From assembly GCA_025331445.1 (NCBI GenBank), contig JAIWNE010000069.1, forward strand, positions 62,001-126,000: a stretch of 64,000 bases of DNA, given 5' to 3'. Below the pieces are notes generated by a model, which worked only from the letters and a program-made list of their open reading frames with translations, searched no databases and was not told the origin of the DNA. Shown piece after piece: positions 22,888-36,533 of this stretch (its first letter is position 1; the number at the start of each line of letters is the position of its first letter). The translations under genes were made by a program, and so were the position numbers. The stretch comes from Blakeslea trispora (taxonomy: Eukaryota; Mucoromycota; Mucoromycetes; Mucorales; Choanephoraceae).

Positions 22888-24289
22888 TTATTGTTGTGGT
22901 TGCTGAGTTTCATCAATGACTTCACCTTCTACATCTAAAAAGCCATATTCAGAACAGATATGAACTAGTTGTTCAGCTTCTGGTACAGGCAGTTTTTCCA
23001 ACACTTTGTTGATCTCTTCTAATTTGCCTGTCTTCAATGCCTCTTGGAAGGCAACAGGCATATCTTGGAAGATTTTGTAAGGTTCTTGATCTTCGGGTGT
23101 AGGTATACGGATAGTCAATTGAGAACCATCTCCCATAGGCTGAAGTTGAATGGTCTCTACACCATTCTGCTCAGTCACTTCTTCAGCTGCAATTTCGGCA
23201 CAACGTGTACGAATACGACCATATGTCTTTTCAACATCATCAAAAAACATTTTACGACCTTGTGTGTTGGGTGCACTCATTCTGTAGTAAAAGACAAGAT
23301 AAATAATCTTTTCCTCTCTCTCTCTCTTTTTTCTTCTTCTGCTATACATACCTAGAAAAGAAAAGGTTGACACCATCTTTACCCAATTGGCCACAGTATT
23401 GAAGCATTAAGGATTGAATTACACAGTTTTTGGCATATTCTTCTTGACCCTTTAATTGCGCTGTAAAAGCGTGTCCCAAGATAGAATCGGATGTCTTTTC
23501 GTTGATGATATCGGTATGGTTCAAAAGAAACTTATAGCTGTCTTCAAATCCTTTGAGCTTACTGAACTGAGTTGCCTTGGGTGACATCTCGATATCTTCA
23601 TCATCGTCTTCGTCATCAGCATCCTGATCTTGCAAAGAAAGATCTTTCATGGCCACATTAGGGTTCAGTGTCTCCACTACTTTTGTTGTTGTCTTCTTGC
23701 TTTTGGGTTGAGTAGGCTTTGGTTTGTTGATGACTGTCTTGTTGGACTTTTCAGACGTAAACATGTTTTCACTTGTTAATTTTTTACTGGCTTCCTTGAC
23801 CAGCTTGTCTAGTTCGGCCGATGCTTGGTCAACTGTCTTTTGAACTGTGGCCTTTGTCTGTTCGAATCGTTCGAGCAGGGTTGATTTGACTTGTTCAGGC
23901 GAAGTTGTTTCCAGACCAGTTGTAATCTGATCTTTCATGGCCCTAAAGACTTGGGACATATCCATCATGTTGGGGTCTTGAGGGGCAGGCAATTGACTGG
24001 CCTCAGTCTGGTGTTGATCCAGTGCTTTAACTACGCGTTCAATGGCCTGAGAAGCATCGGGTTGATCTTTCAAGAGGTCAATAAAGTCTTGTACCTTTTT
24101 CAAGACATTTTTTTGTTGAGGTACAAATTGATTAAGATAATCAATCTTGGCTTTGCGTTCGGCACGTTCACGGTGAAGGGCCTCTTGTTTCCATTTGATC
24201 ATTGAGCGCTTATCTACGTTGGGATGAACTTCAATATCAGAATCATCCGAAATTTCGAGATTATCCCATTTGCTATAATCCAAAGGCAT
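22888..24289 (-). CDS. CDC37: Hsp90 co-chaperone Cdc37
   Basis: Delivers client protein kinases to Hsp90; cytosol. Two exons (24289-23352, 23281-22888) with a 70-nt intron give 443 aa. The start MPLDYSKWDNLEISDDSD matches Cdc37, including the conserved CK2-type acidic Ser site, followed by a coiled coil (WKQEALHRERAERK). An acidic linker (DDEDDDEDIEMSP) precedes the Hsp90-binding middle domain; the C-terminal domain ends in an acid/Gln-rich tail. The neighbour being an AGC kinase is notable because such kinases are Cdc37 clients in general, but adjacency may be chance. Confidence 0.95.
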
Positions 24290-24656
24290 TTTCGTGTTTA
24301 TTTTTCTAAAAAAAACAGATTAAGAAAAAAAGAGAAAAAGAAAACCATGGAAATTTTTCTTCAATTAAAGCACTGAACGGTTGCCTTTTTTAGAAATAAC
24401 ATTTTTTTTTTGAATCTCGCTTGCTCATCTATGTCTCCTGCTTGTTCTCACCTATTCTTTTGATTCGCTACATTAAGAAAAAAAGGAAACTGCGATTGGT
24501 AACCAAGCAACTCTTTTTTTTTTTCTTTGGAAACTTAAAATCAAAGTGTATTTCACTAAGAAAAAAACAACGGCAATTACCCCCTTTTACATCTCTCTCT
24601 CTTTCCTTTGTACACACAATAGTAAAACAGATACATGAACAGAGATAGATATATAT
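24290..24656. other. Intergenic between CDC37 and ALY-like gene
   Basis: Upstream region of CDC37 and 3' region of the ALY-like gene; A/T runs and a CT-rich stretch at 24593-24607. A short palindrome (ATAGATATATATCTAT) at 24645-24660 overlaps the ALY-like stop codon. No gene seen. Confidence 0.6.
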
Positions 24657-25760
24657 CTATTGACGAGTAATATCATATCGAGGTGCTATCTGATCAGCAT
24701 ACATTTTACCAGATGTACTAACAACACACATACAAAATCAGTTGTAAGAAAAAAAAAGGGAGAAAATGAACTTACGGGTAAGAAGATGATATAACGGATC
24801 GTATTTGCTTTGAAGCAAAATTCTGCTTTTGCTTGGGTTCTCGAAGGATGACACGTAGGAATTTACCATCTGCCATTTGATTATCCAGTCTTGCAATACA
24901 ATCCAAGGCTGCATTCTTTGAACTAAATTCTACTTCTGCTTCACCAAAAGAACGTCCCATACGGTCCCTTAACACTTCACAGTGTAAAATATTACCAAAC
25001 TCTTCCAATGCAATCTAAACAAGACAAGTTAAAAAAAAACCTATTACGTTTTTTCTTTTATGTTGATCAGTCTATTACCGCCACATCATCCGAATTAGCG
25101 CCAGGATCTAATCCAGTAATCAAGACAGTAGTGGGACCTGATTCACCTTTGATAGATAATGGAGCTCGATTATTGACTGTATGAGATCGACCACGAATAG
25201 AGAAATCGCTCACTCGCTCAGGAAAACGCGTTTCTGGCATGTCTGGCATGGTCTCTATTGGTTTTGGTGGTGCATAATATCTGGTATTGTCCTTTCTGGG
25301 TTGTGTCTGAGTTCCTAAACGGCCTGTCAAGACACTTTTGACCTCAGTTCGTTTGGCAGGCGTGGTGTGGGATGGGATGGCTTTTGTGATGATGATCTGG
25401 GAAGGATCTGCTTTTGTATTCTTTGGCTTTGTGTTCTTGGCAGTGAACAAAGGACCCGAGACAGGTTTAGACTATAATCTCAATCATTTCTATTATGAGA
25501 CGCGTACTTTTATCTATTTCAGCCAACTCTTCAGATTACTTTACCAGTCGTGCATTAATGCCGCCTGTACGTTGTGCTATAGGCTTAGTGATTTTGGCTT
25601 TATTGGATTGGACTGGAATGTTGGTACGAGCTGGTTGTCTTTTAGGTGCTTGAGTGGGCTTAGGTGATTGCTTTTTGGGTGTTGGTTTAGGTTGCTTTTG
25701 CTTTCTTTTCTTGATTAGATCATCAAGAGAAGAATCGAGATCCATAGGTGAATAGCTCAT
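24657..25760 (-). CDS. RRM mRNA export adaptor, ALY/REF (Yra1)-like
   Basis: Probable TREX adaptor linking spliced mRNA to the export receptor; nuclear. Four exons: 25760-25545, 25471-25079, 25014-24776, 24717-24657; 302 aa. The N-terminus holds SSLDDLIKKRK, which resembles the short helix by which ALYREF, UIF and SKAR/PDIP3 bind the helicase UAP56/Sub2. A basic, proline-rich linker follows, then one RRM: TTVLITGLDP (RNP2-like), LEEFGNILHCEVLRDRMGRSFGEAEVEF (RNP1-like region). The tail ends with KMYADQIAPRYDITRQ, which I do not recognise. Because PDIP3/SKAR has a similar layout, the exact orthologue is uncertain. It is divergent from the PCID2-like gene with about 220 bp between start codons. 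Confidence 0.8.
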
Positions 25761-25980
25761 TAGTCAAAGTGAAAAAAAAAAGAGTAGAGGAAAAGCTAGT
25801 AAGAAAAAAAAAAAGAAAAAATTAAGAGAGGAGGGGGGGAGAGAGTTTTAATTTGCTCTACTCAATTAGGAAACCGATCTGTCTGGCTTTGAAATCTCGA
25901 GTTTGCCCTTTTTATTTTTTTTTCGAACGCGAGCGTCAAAAAATAAAGATAAAGAATACCCTTTTTTTTTTGTTTACTTT

Positions 25981-27687
25981 ATGTTTGCTTCTTCTAATTC
26001 AGTCAGCACGCTTTGCAAACTTGTCAAACAAGCTTATCTAAGCCAAACGCACAACTATTTGCCCAGTGTCTTGTAGTCGATCTTAACAATCAAACCATTC
26101 AATCACTCTTGAACGAACTTGCTCAAGTAAACGATAAGCTTAATAGAAAAAAACAAAAACAAAAAGAAACTAAAAAAAGCCTTTATTTTTTCTATAGAAA
26201 ACAAATGCTCAGCTGGAATTAAATGTCAACACTGTCTTGGAAGATACTTCCATTGCCTTGGCCGATGCAGTCTACCATTACTTCCTGCTATTGAAACAGA
26301 TTAACCATCCGGACATGATTCAAGTGTTTGAAGCTTATGCTGCTTTCTTTAGGTACAAAATGAAATTAAAATCAAGAATAACAGTATAAACTGACTGTCT
26401 ATTCAAGCGCTTTGATTCCCGTCTTTAATGGTGCAGATACACTTTATCAAGTGCCCCTAATCAAAAGTCTATCTAGTCTATTGGTCCAATTGGCATTTCA
26501 GATAGACCAAACTGGACTAAAAGGAAAAGCACGTAAAGCAAACACAGCAGCTCGATTGTTATCCAAAGTATTCAATATCATGTTGGCAGACAGGTAAAAC
26601 AAGAAATCAATCACAAACACTGGTCTATTATAAGCACTCAAAACATGTAAAGATCTTCCATAGAATCATCTAAACGACAAGGCATTTTTCATATTACCAA
26701 TCTTGCTTTTAAAGTCTACTTTAAATTGAATTCTATCCGAATGTGTCAAACGTTTATCAATAACATTCGATCGGGTGAAATTGATATCAGCCTTTTTCCC
26801 ATCAGTCAACAGGTTACTTATAAATATTATATTGGTCGATATGCCCTCTATCATGGAAGATTAAAGCAGGTAAAAAGAACAAAGAAAAACGTCGGGTTGT
26901 CTCGGTTTACTTACCTTTAGAGATGCATAGGCTCAGGAATGCCTTTTGTTTGCCTTTCAAAGATGCCATGCACATCAATGGCATAATAAGCGAATGATAC
27001 TTCATTATCTGATACCTACTCGAATCATTCTTGGTCATTTCCCATCCATCCACTTGTTGCAGAAATACAATTTAGAGGATCCATACAAACGCTTGATAGA
27101 ATGTCTTAAAGTAGGCAATATACAAGGCTATTTAGAGCATCTGGAGACCTACTTTGTCTATTTCTATCAACACTTGACTTATCTGTTGTTAAAAGAAAGA
27201 GGCATTGTACTGGCTTGGCGATGCTTGGTCAGAAACATGCAAGTATTAAGTGCATGATTCTGTTAATGAAGCCCTGTCTCATTCCCTTTCTTTTTTCTTG
27301 CTGTAGGTATGTTCAGGCACAATTGTTAGGTTCTACAGTGCCCACCATTAGTTTTCAAGATTGTCTCTCTAGCTTTACATTGGCCTCTAAAACAATGTAT
27401 ACATTAGAAGATATGGAATGTATATTAGTATCACTTGTGAGTCAGGTAAATAGTTAAAAGAAAATGTTTTACTTGCATCCCATTGATTTCAAAAAAAAAA
27501 GGGCTATATGCGTGGCTATCTACAACATCAAAAGCAGCGTATTGTTCTAAGTAAAGTCAATGCATTCCCTCCTATTGCTTCTGTTCGATTTATATCTGAA
27601 AGATATAACCAATCGTTAATAGAAGAACATCTAGATCAAGAACAACACCTAATTCCAGAAGAAATTAAATATATAATGGAATCATAA
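25981..27687 (+). CDS. PCI-domain protein, PCID2/Thp1-like (TREX-2)
   Basis: Likely TREX-2 scaffold for mRNA export at nuclear pores, or its Csn12-type paralogue. Secure exons: 26198-26352, 26408-26593, 26653-26869, 26931-27238, 27307-27445, 27502-27687, plus coding sequence ending at 26126. Family signatures seen: VTYKYYIGRYALYHGRLKQ, NKRMILHYLIPTRIILGHFPS, MRGYLQHQKQRIVLSK and FPPIASV, matching human PCID2 segment by segment. The 5' end is unresolved: the only nearby ATG (25981) is in frame only if a 41-nt GT-AG intron (26002-26042) is removed, giving 431 aa; otherwise a leader exon is missing. The intron 27239-27306 has a GC donor (GCAAGT), required to keep frame. Convergent with H4, 91 bp between stops. 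Confidence 0.85.
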
Positions 27688-27778
27688 CAATCATAATAAA
27701 CAAAGCATTTATTTAAATGAAGTAATAATAATAGTTTAAAAGACAGAGAGAGAGAAAAAAAGAGAGAGCTTAAACAGC

Positions 27779-29576
<1,798 letters not shown>

Positions 29577-30616
29577 ATGCAATGACAAGCCAGTAAATAC
29601 TTTAAATTTGCGTTCCTCATTTTTTTTCTTTTTCTATTTTATCTAAGAATAAAATGATAAGGTAAAACAAAACTAAATGAGAGAGAATGTGAGAAAGTGG
29701 GAAACAAAAAAGAGAGAATCAGGCTTTCTTGTTTCCCCTCTTCTTTTTAACGAGATTTTCATAAACAAAAATACAGTGTGTACCTGTTTAATTACCACGA
29801 AATGGTCAGCATACAAATTGTGTAATTACGCAACCAGCACGCTTGTTATTATCTTTCAACTTAAAATTTAAAGGAATTTGAACAAAGATTTGCCTATCCA
29901 CACAATAATACGCGCATAAGTACTTTGAATAGAGATGATTTGACGCGTCTTTTTTTTTAATTTTTAGACGTGAATTGCTGAGTTTAAACGCCGATTTTTT
30001 TTTACCTTTATTTGTGAATAATCTTTGTATCAGAAGGAGAGAATTTCTTGTTTTATTTTGATTTGTAATTATAGTATAAGGAAGCTAAGGAGGTAGATTT
30101 CAGAATAGCTTTGATAGAATTGTAGTAGGACATAGTGCTATTGTTTGTAAAATGGCCAAACCTGCTTTAAAGGAGTGGAAAAAGGAATTTTAAAGCTACA
30201 ATCAGAACGTGTGAGTTTTTTCTTTTTTCTCTTTTTGTTGGGGAAAGAAAAAAAAAGTGAAAATGATTTGAAACAATGACAACAACCAATAACAAATTAC
30301 TTTATGAAATAAACATCATTCAAAAAGAATCATTCCTATAAAACCAAATCTCTTTTTTTTGAGAAGGCCAAATATGCTTCATTGCCTTTCATCAGTGTTT
30401 CTCTCTCTTTCTCTTGTATATATTGCATTTCCCTAAATAGGTTGCATGACAGATCAATTCAAGTTACACAGGCTATAAATGACAGCCTCCCAAAAAGAGT
30501 AAAGAACGGCCTTTTAAACCCTCGTCAATCATTTCATGCAAACATCATTTTTTTTTTCTATCGTTTTCCTTTTCCCTTTTCTTTCTTTTTACTTTTAATT
30601 TACTTTCCAATTCAAT
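29577..30616. other. Intergenic between H3 and GPD1
   Basis: 1.04 kb of AT-rich DNA with no supported gene. A CT-rich leader-like stretch lies at 30550-30600 just before GPD1. Small open frames (29677-29871, 30382-30624) lack recognisable content. Confidence 0.6.
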
Positions 30617-31843
30617 ATGTCTAATCAAAAACAACGTGTCACTATTATTGGCTCTGGTAATTGGTAGCGTATGAAGCAAGTGATGTTTTTGTATTGTGTC
30701 AAACACAAACTTATATAAAAAAAATCTAACCTCATTCAAATAAAAAAAAGGGGATCTGCCATTGCTCGAGTATGTGCGTCTAATGCACGTAAATTCTCTG
30801 ATGTATTTGAATCAGAAGTACGTATGTGGGTTTATGAAGAACAAATTGAAGGAAGAAATTTGACCGAGATCATCAATGAAAAACATGAAAATGTGAAATA
30901 TCTTCCTGGCGTACACCTCGGTGACAATCTAAAGGCAATTCCTGATGTCAAAGAGGCTGCTAAAGATGCAAACATCCTTGTGTTTGTCTTACCTCACCAA
31001 TTCGTCTATGGTGTATGCGATAAACTTCGTGACGTCATTCCTAAAGATAACTGCCGTGCCATCTCGCTTATCAAGGGACTTGATTACCGAGATGAAAACC
31101 TTTTGATCTTTTCAGAAGAGATTGAGAAAATCTTGGGTGTTCATTGTGCTGCCTTGAGTGGCGCCAATATTGCTTCTGAAGTGGCTGAAGAACAGTTTGG
31201 TGAAGCTACCATTGCCTCTCGCGACTTACGTGATGGTGACTTGTTCTTGAAGCTTTTCCATACCGACTATTTTGATATCACAGTCATCGGTGATTGGCGA
31301 GGTCTTCAAGTCTGTGGTGCATTAAAGAATGTAGTTGCATTGGGTGCAGGTATCAGTGAGGGTCTCAAGTACGGTAACAACACACGTGCTGCTGTCATTC
31401 GTCGTGGTCTTGTTGAAATGAGAAAGTTTGGAAAAAGCTTTTTTGGTGGCGTTCATACTGAAACCTTCTTTGGTAGGATTTTTCTTTTTTGACATGTTCC
31501 AGAAAGTTAATTGATAACTGACTTTTTTTTTATTATTATTTTTTATCTGTATAAAGAATCATGCGGTGTAGCTGATTTGGTTACCTCTTGTTCTGGTGGT
31601 CGCAACAAAAAAGTAGCAGCTGCCTTTGTTCAATCTGATAAGACGATTGAAGAGATTGAAAAGGAAATGCTGAACGGTCAAAAACTACAAGGCACTACAA
31701 CATCACAAGAAGTATTTAACTTTTTAAAGGCAAGAGACATGTTGGATGAGTTTCCTCTTTTGACTACCGTTTACCGTATTATTTATGAAAAAGCACCTGC
31801 TAAATCCATTGCCCTCTGTCTTCGTACACATAAATTAGATTAA
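30617..31843 (+). CDS. GPD1: Glycerol-3-phosphate dehydrogenase (NAD+)
   Basis: Reduces dihydroxyacetone phosphate to glycerol-3-phosphate for glycerol, phospholipid and redox needs; cytosolic type. Exons 30617-30663, 30751-31472, 31557-31843 give 351 aa, normal family length. The NAD-binding GSGNWGSAIA loop is split by intron 1 (30664-30750, phase 2 inside Trp). Other signatures: VFVLPHQFVYGVCDKL, SLIKGLDY, LSGANIASEVA, and the catalytic signature GALKNVVALGAGISEGLKYG with NNTRAAVIRRG. No C- or N-terminal targeting signal is evident. Confidence 0.96.
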
Positions 31844-32751
<908 letters not shown>

Positions 32752-33009
32752 AGCATCAACTCGTTGACCAAGCGAATGTTTACTCGTACAGCCAAAAAGT
32801 AACTGTCATATAAATCTTTATATAGTGCAAATTTGGCTAATTTATTTTGATAGACTAAATGAGTTCGAGCTGCCCCAGTTGACCGGAGAATATATGATCT
32901 TTGATCATCTTGATGTCTCCGCTGCTTTGGGCAGAATAAAGAGCATGAAGTGTGATGCGTACAATGAAATGAAGAACGATGAGTACCGTAACTTCTGTAC
33001 TTAAATACC

Positions 33010-33731
33010 AAAAGATACTGATGCAATAGCTATCAAATTAGCAAGACAGGCTACAATTTTATTGCAGACTAAGTTTAGTCATTTGTACAGTAGTAACACT
33101 CATGCATATCAATTGATGTTCCACAATGCTCAGAGACTTAATGCCCATGTAGATCATCTTATAAATGACCAAGCATATATGGGAGTTTGATTTTCTTTTG
33201 TTCGCCGAAATATGGACTACTGAGAATCAAAGCATAGAAATACCTGGCTTTCATCAGGTCTCAAGAGTGGATATATAGGATGATATTCCCAAAGCCAATG
33301 GTAGCATCTGTTTCTAAAAGGCTCTTTCTTCTAGAAACTTCTGCTATCATTGAGAAAATTGAGGATCTGATAATAGACCATCTCGGTTATAAAACGTCTA
33401 TTCCTAACTTTCTTATGAACAAGAGTTTAATCGCATCACTATATCAGTCTCCTCAATTCAGCCAAACAAGAGCTTTGAAAAAATCCTCAAGATTACCTTG
33501 AAAATCAAAATCATAGCTGGAGACTTTAATTCTCATTTCAGAGATGAAAATGATCCCTTTGCTATGAACTTACCCATGATTTGACAGGACTCGTGTTCAG
33601 CACGACTAATTGTCATTCCTTCGTCGATAATATTTTCACGGATATCGCTTGCTTTGATGCTGGCCTATATATTTCTTTTACCAGTTACCATGACCCTCTT
33701 TATGAAATAAATTTTACAAGTCACAATGAAA
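33010..33731 (+). pseudogene. Degenerate endonuclease domain of a non-LTR retrotransposon
   Basis: Several frame-shifted segments read in order like an apurinic endonuclease (EEP) domain of a LINE-type element: MFHNAQRLNAHVDHLI (about 33112-33162), FDFLLFAEIWTTE then IEIPGFHQVSR (33187-33270), a GDFNSHFRDENDP segment containing the GDFN active-site motif (33520-33550), FVDNIFTDI (33621-33649), and SYHDPLYEI (33683-33709), comparable to the SDHxP end motif. At least two frameshifts and several in-frame stops separate them, so it is inactive. No reverse transcriptase or 3' part was found next to it. Its position after the 95-bp TC repeat and before the HMG-box gene suggests an old truncated insertion. 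Confidence 0.65.
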
Positions 33732-33914
33732 TGAAATAAGACTTTGTATAAGTTCCTTGACTGACCACTTTTTACTTATTTTTATTTTCTTCCTTTTAAA
33801 ATATGAGCAGTGCCCAATTGACTTGTCCTTACTGCAATATAAACAAAAGACAGCACCAAAAAAGCAAAAACCTAGCGCAAGTAGCTTGTATATAAGAATA
33901 GCATACATTATCTA

Positions 33915-36398
33915 ATGCCTCTTCGTTTTCATAGTTTTTGTAGTCGATGTCAAAGTACATACATCACTCAACCTTTGAAAGCATGGGACAGTGATATTGA
34001 AGAAGACGATGGACACAGCATCTATATACCCACTAAAACTGACACAGATAACGATTCGGAATTTGGTTATTCAGTCTATTCACTAGAAACACCCATCTCT
34101 ACACGATCACAGCTAAAAGAACTGGAGAATCAAAAAAAACTAAAAGAATTATCAGCATCTTCCAACAAAGGCATCTTTTCTTCATTCAGCAGGCGCAAAG
34201 GTATACCTTCTTGTAGAATGGATTATAACAGCGCAAACTCACCGTGATCAAACCAATAGATTCCTTATCACCTTTCACTGAAGATTCATCCAGTGGTGGT
34301 TCATTAAGGCACTCTAGTCCTATAGGTAAATAAAAAGTGTTTAATTGTATTCATTCTCTGTATTGACTATAGCAAAATAGAGAACAACAGGAATTTGTCG
34401 ACATTTTCAGATGAAGATGAAGATGAAGAAGAAAAGGATATATTTGATTTGAGACAGAGAAAAAATACCACTCATAGACCTTCTATGAATCTCACGAAAC
34501 AAGAGTATGATACCATGTTTGAAACTACCAAAGAAGATAAACCTATGCCAAAAATACACACACCGTCTGTCTTTGATGCCTTTCTGCTATCGTCAGATTC
34601 CGAGTCAGAAGAGCCAAATCAGCCAAAAGAAAAATCACCACCCATTATTCCAAAATCACATCTATTCTCACAGTTAAATATGTTTTCTGATGATGACGAT
34701 GATGATGTTAGTAGCATACAAGCACCTTTGAAGACTAAAACAAAGACAACAAAACCATCCATTGACTGCAACGGCTTGTTACAGCAGAAAGAAAAAAGAT
34801 TTAAATTTGATATTTCCTTCAGTGATAGTGACGATGACCTTGATTGTTCACTGCCTACACGACCGAAAAAGCCAAAGTTTGAAATCCCAGAGTTTAAGAT
34901 TCCAGAGTTTAAAAGACCAGAGTTTAAGATGCCAGAGTTTAAAAGACCAAAGTTTAAAACACCCGAGTTTAAAAGACCAGAGCTCAAGAGATCGAAGTCA
35001 ATCAAATCAGAGTTTATCGAACCCGAGACCAACAAATTCGAGTTCACCAGTCCCAAGCTCGGCAGACCTGAGTCTAACAGATCCAATTCCAGCAGATCCG
35101 AGTCCAGTAGATTCGAATTTAGCAGATCAGAACTTAAGAGACCGAGATCAATCAAAGCAGAGTCTATCGAACCCGAGTCCAGTAGATTCGAGTTAACCAG
35201 ACCTGGGTCCATCAGATCCGAATTTAGCAGATCAAAGGTTAAGAGACCAGAGCCAAAGAAGCCGGCTTCAAAGGACTCATTGGATGATCTTCCAGCCATC
35301 TTCAGTGACATCTATATACCAAAGCCAACCAAGGAACGTCAATCTAAACCTCATGCATCTGATCCTGAATTTTCTGACTTTGAAGATATGGATTTTGAAT
35401 ACAAAAAGCCATCAGTCCTAGATGCTCGACCCGACCTTAGCAGCTTGCCACCAGAAGATCAATTTGCCAGCATCGTTCGTGGTTATCGAAGTAGAGATCG
35501 TGTGGTTGTATCTGACCGAAGTCGAAGAGCGCCCAATGAAACAGACATCAGGATTACTCAAACAGGACGACTTCCCTTTGACAGTGATGATGACTCTATA
35601 GAAGAAGAAAGAGAAAAACTGCGTTATATGGATTCCATGAGACAACAAAAAAAGACAGATCGTGATTATCGCTCACAACTCGTCAGACTGTACGAGCCAG
35701 ATAAGCACGATATCATTCGACCTGAACAGAGTAGAAAGCATTACTCGACAACAGAAAAGTCATTGTTGAGACAACTTTTACGGCTTCAAAGAAAGAGACC
35801 GGTTCATCAGTTCAATCCATTTATCCTATTCAACTCTAAAATAAGAAAGCAACTCTCTGAAGAAAATCCAGACTTGACTATGAAAGAATTGAGTATACTT
35901 GTGGGTCAAGCATGGCGTGGTTTGGACGAGGTAAAGAATCCAAAAGAAAAGAGAGGAAGAGAGATGGCTTTATCTAATATAAGTTACATTTCTTTAGCAA
36001 GCTAAAAAGAAGTTTGTTGAAGAAGCCAACAACAAACGTAACTTATTCTATCAGTCAGGAGGCACTGGTTCGGCTATGAAACTAAGGAGACCACCAAATG
36101 GTTATTGTTTGTTTTCTAAAGATAATGTGCGCCGGATCAGAAGAGAACATCCCGATGCAGTGACAGTGAATTTAGCCAGCAAATATATTGCAGAAGAATG
36201 GAGAGCATTAGACCCGGTAAGCTTTTTTTCTTTTTTTGGGGTTCAAACTGTTGACTCATTTTAACCCATTGATAGAAAATCAAAGAGGAATATGACAAAA
36301 AGGCATTTCAGTTATGGCAACAATGGAAAGAACGAGCTCCAGATGAATTCGAACGTTATAAGGCTCAGCTCAAACATCCAAGCAATTGTAAATATTAA
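33915..36398 (+). CDS. HMG-box protein with acidic and pentapeptide-repeat regions
   Basis: Five exons: 33915-34200, 34260-34325, 34381-35930, 35998-36216, 36276-36398; 747 aa, frame kept. The N-terminal two thirds look disordered: Asp/Glu/Ser clusters (FSDEDEDEEEKD; FSDDDDDD) and a repeat region (34873-35260) built on a five-residue unit EFKxP with a 15-nt period that decays into SRSE-type units. The C-terminus holds two HMG-box-like segments: FNPFILFNSKIRKQL..AWRGL (about 600-660, interrupted by an intron) and a clearer one, RPPNGYCLFSKDNVRRIRREH..IAEEWRAL, completed by exon 5. It probably binds DNA in the nucleus. The acidic-plus-HMG layout recalls GCNA proteins, but there is no SprT protease HExxH, so I do not assign it. 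BRX1 follows 135 bp downstream. Confidence 0.82.
34873..35260 (+). repeat. 15-nt-period coding repeat (EFKxP) in HMG-box gene
   Basis: Units such as CCAGAGTTTAAAAGA recur every 15 nt from 34873 to about 34985, then decay into longer related units to 35260. The complementary strand stays open as a Leu/Asn/Ser-rich frame (34619-35311) purely as a by-product of the repeat. Confidence 0.85.
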
Positions 36399-36533
36399 AA
36401 ACATTGTTACATGTCAGGTTCCCAAAAAAAAAGAAAGGTGGCTTATGTTCGACTTTCCCTTTCTTTCTTTTTCTTATTTATTACTTTCGCTATTTTTTTT
36501 TTCTTTTTTTTTTAATACATAAAAATAAATATA

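Noticed and set aside
34619..35311. 230-codon minus-strand frame, Leu/Asn/Ser repeats
   Set aside because: It is the complement of the 15-nt coding repeat of the HMG-box gene, which has domains and coherent splicing.
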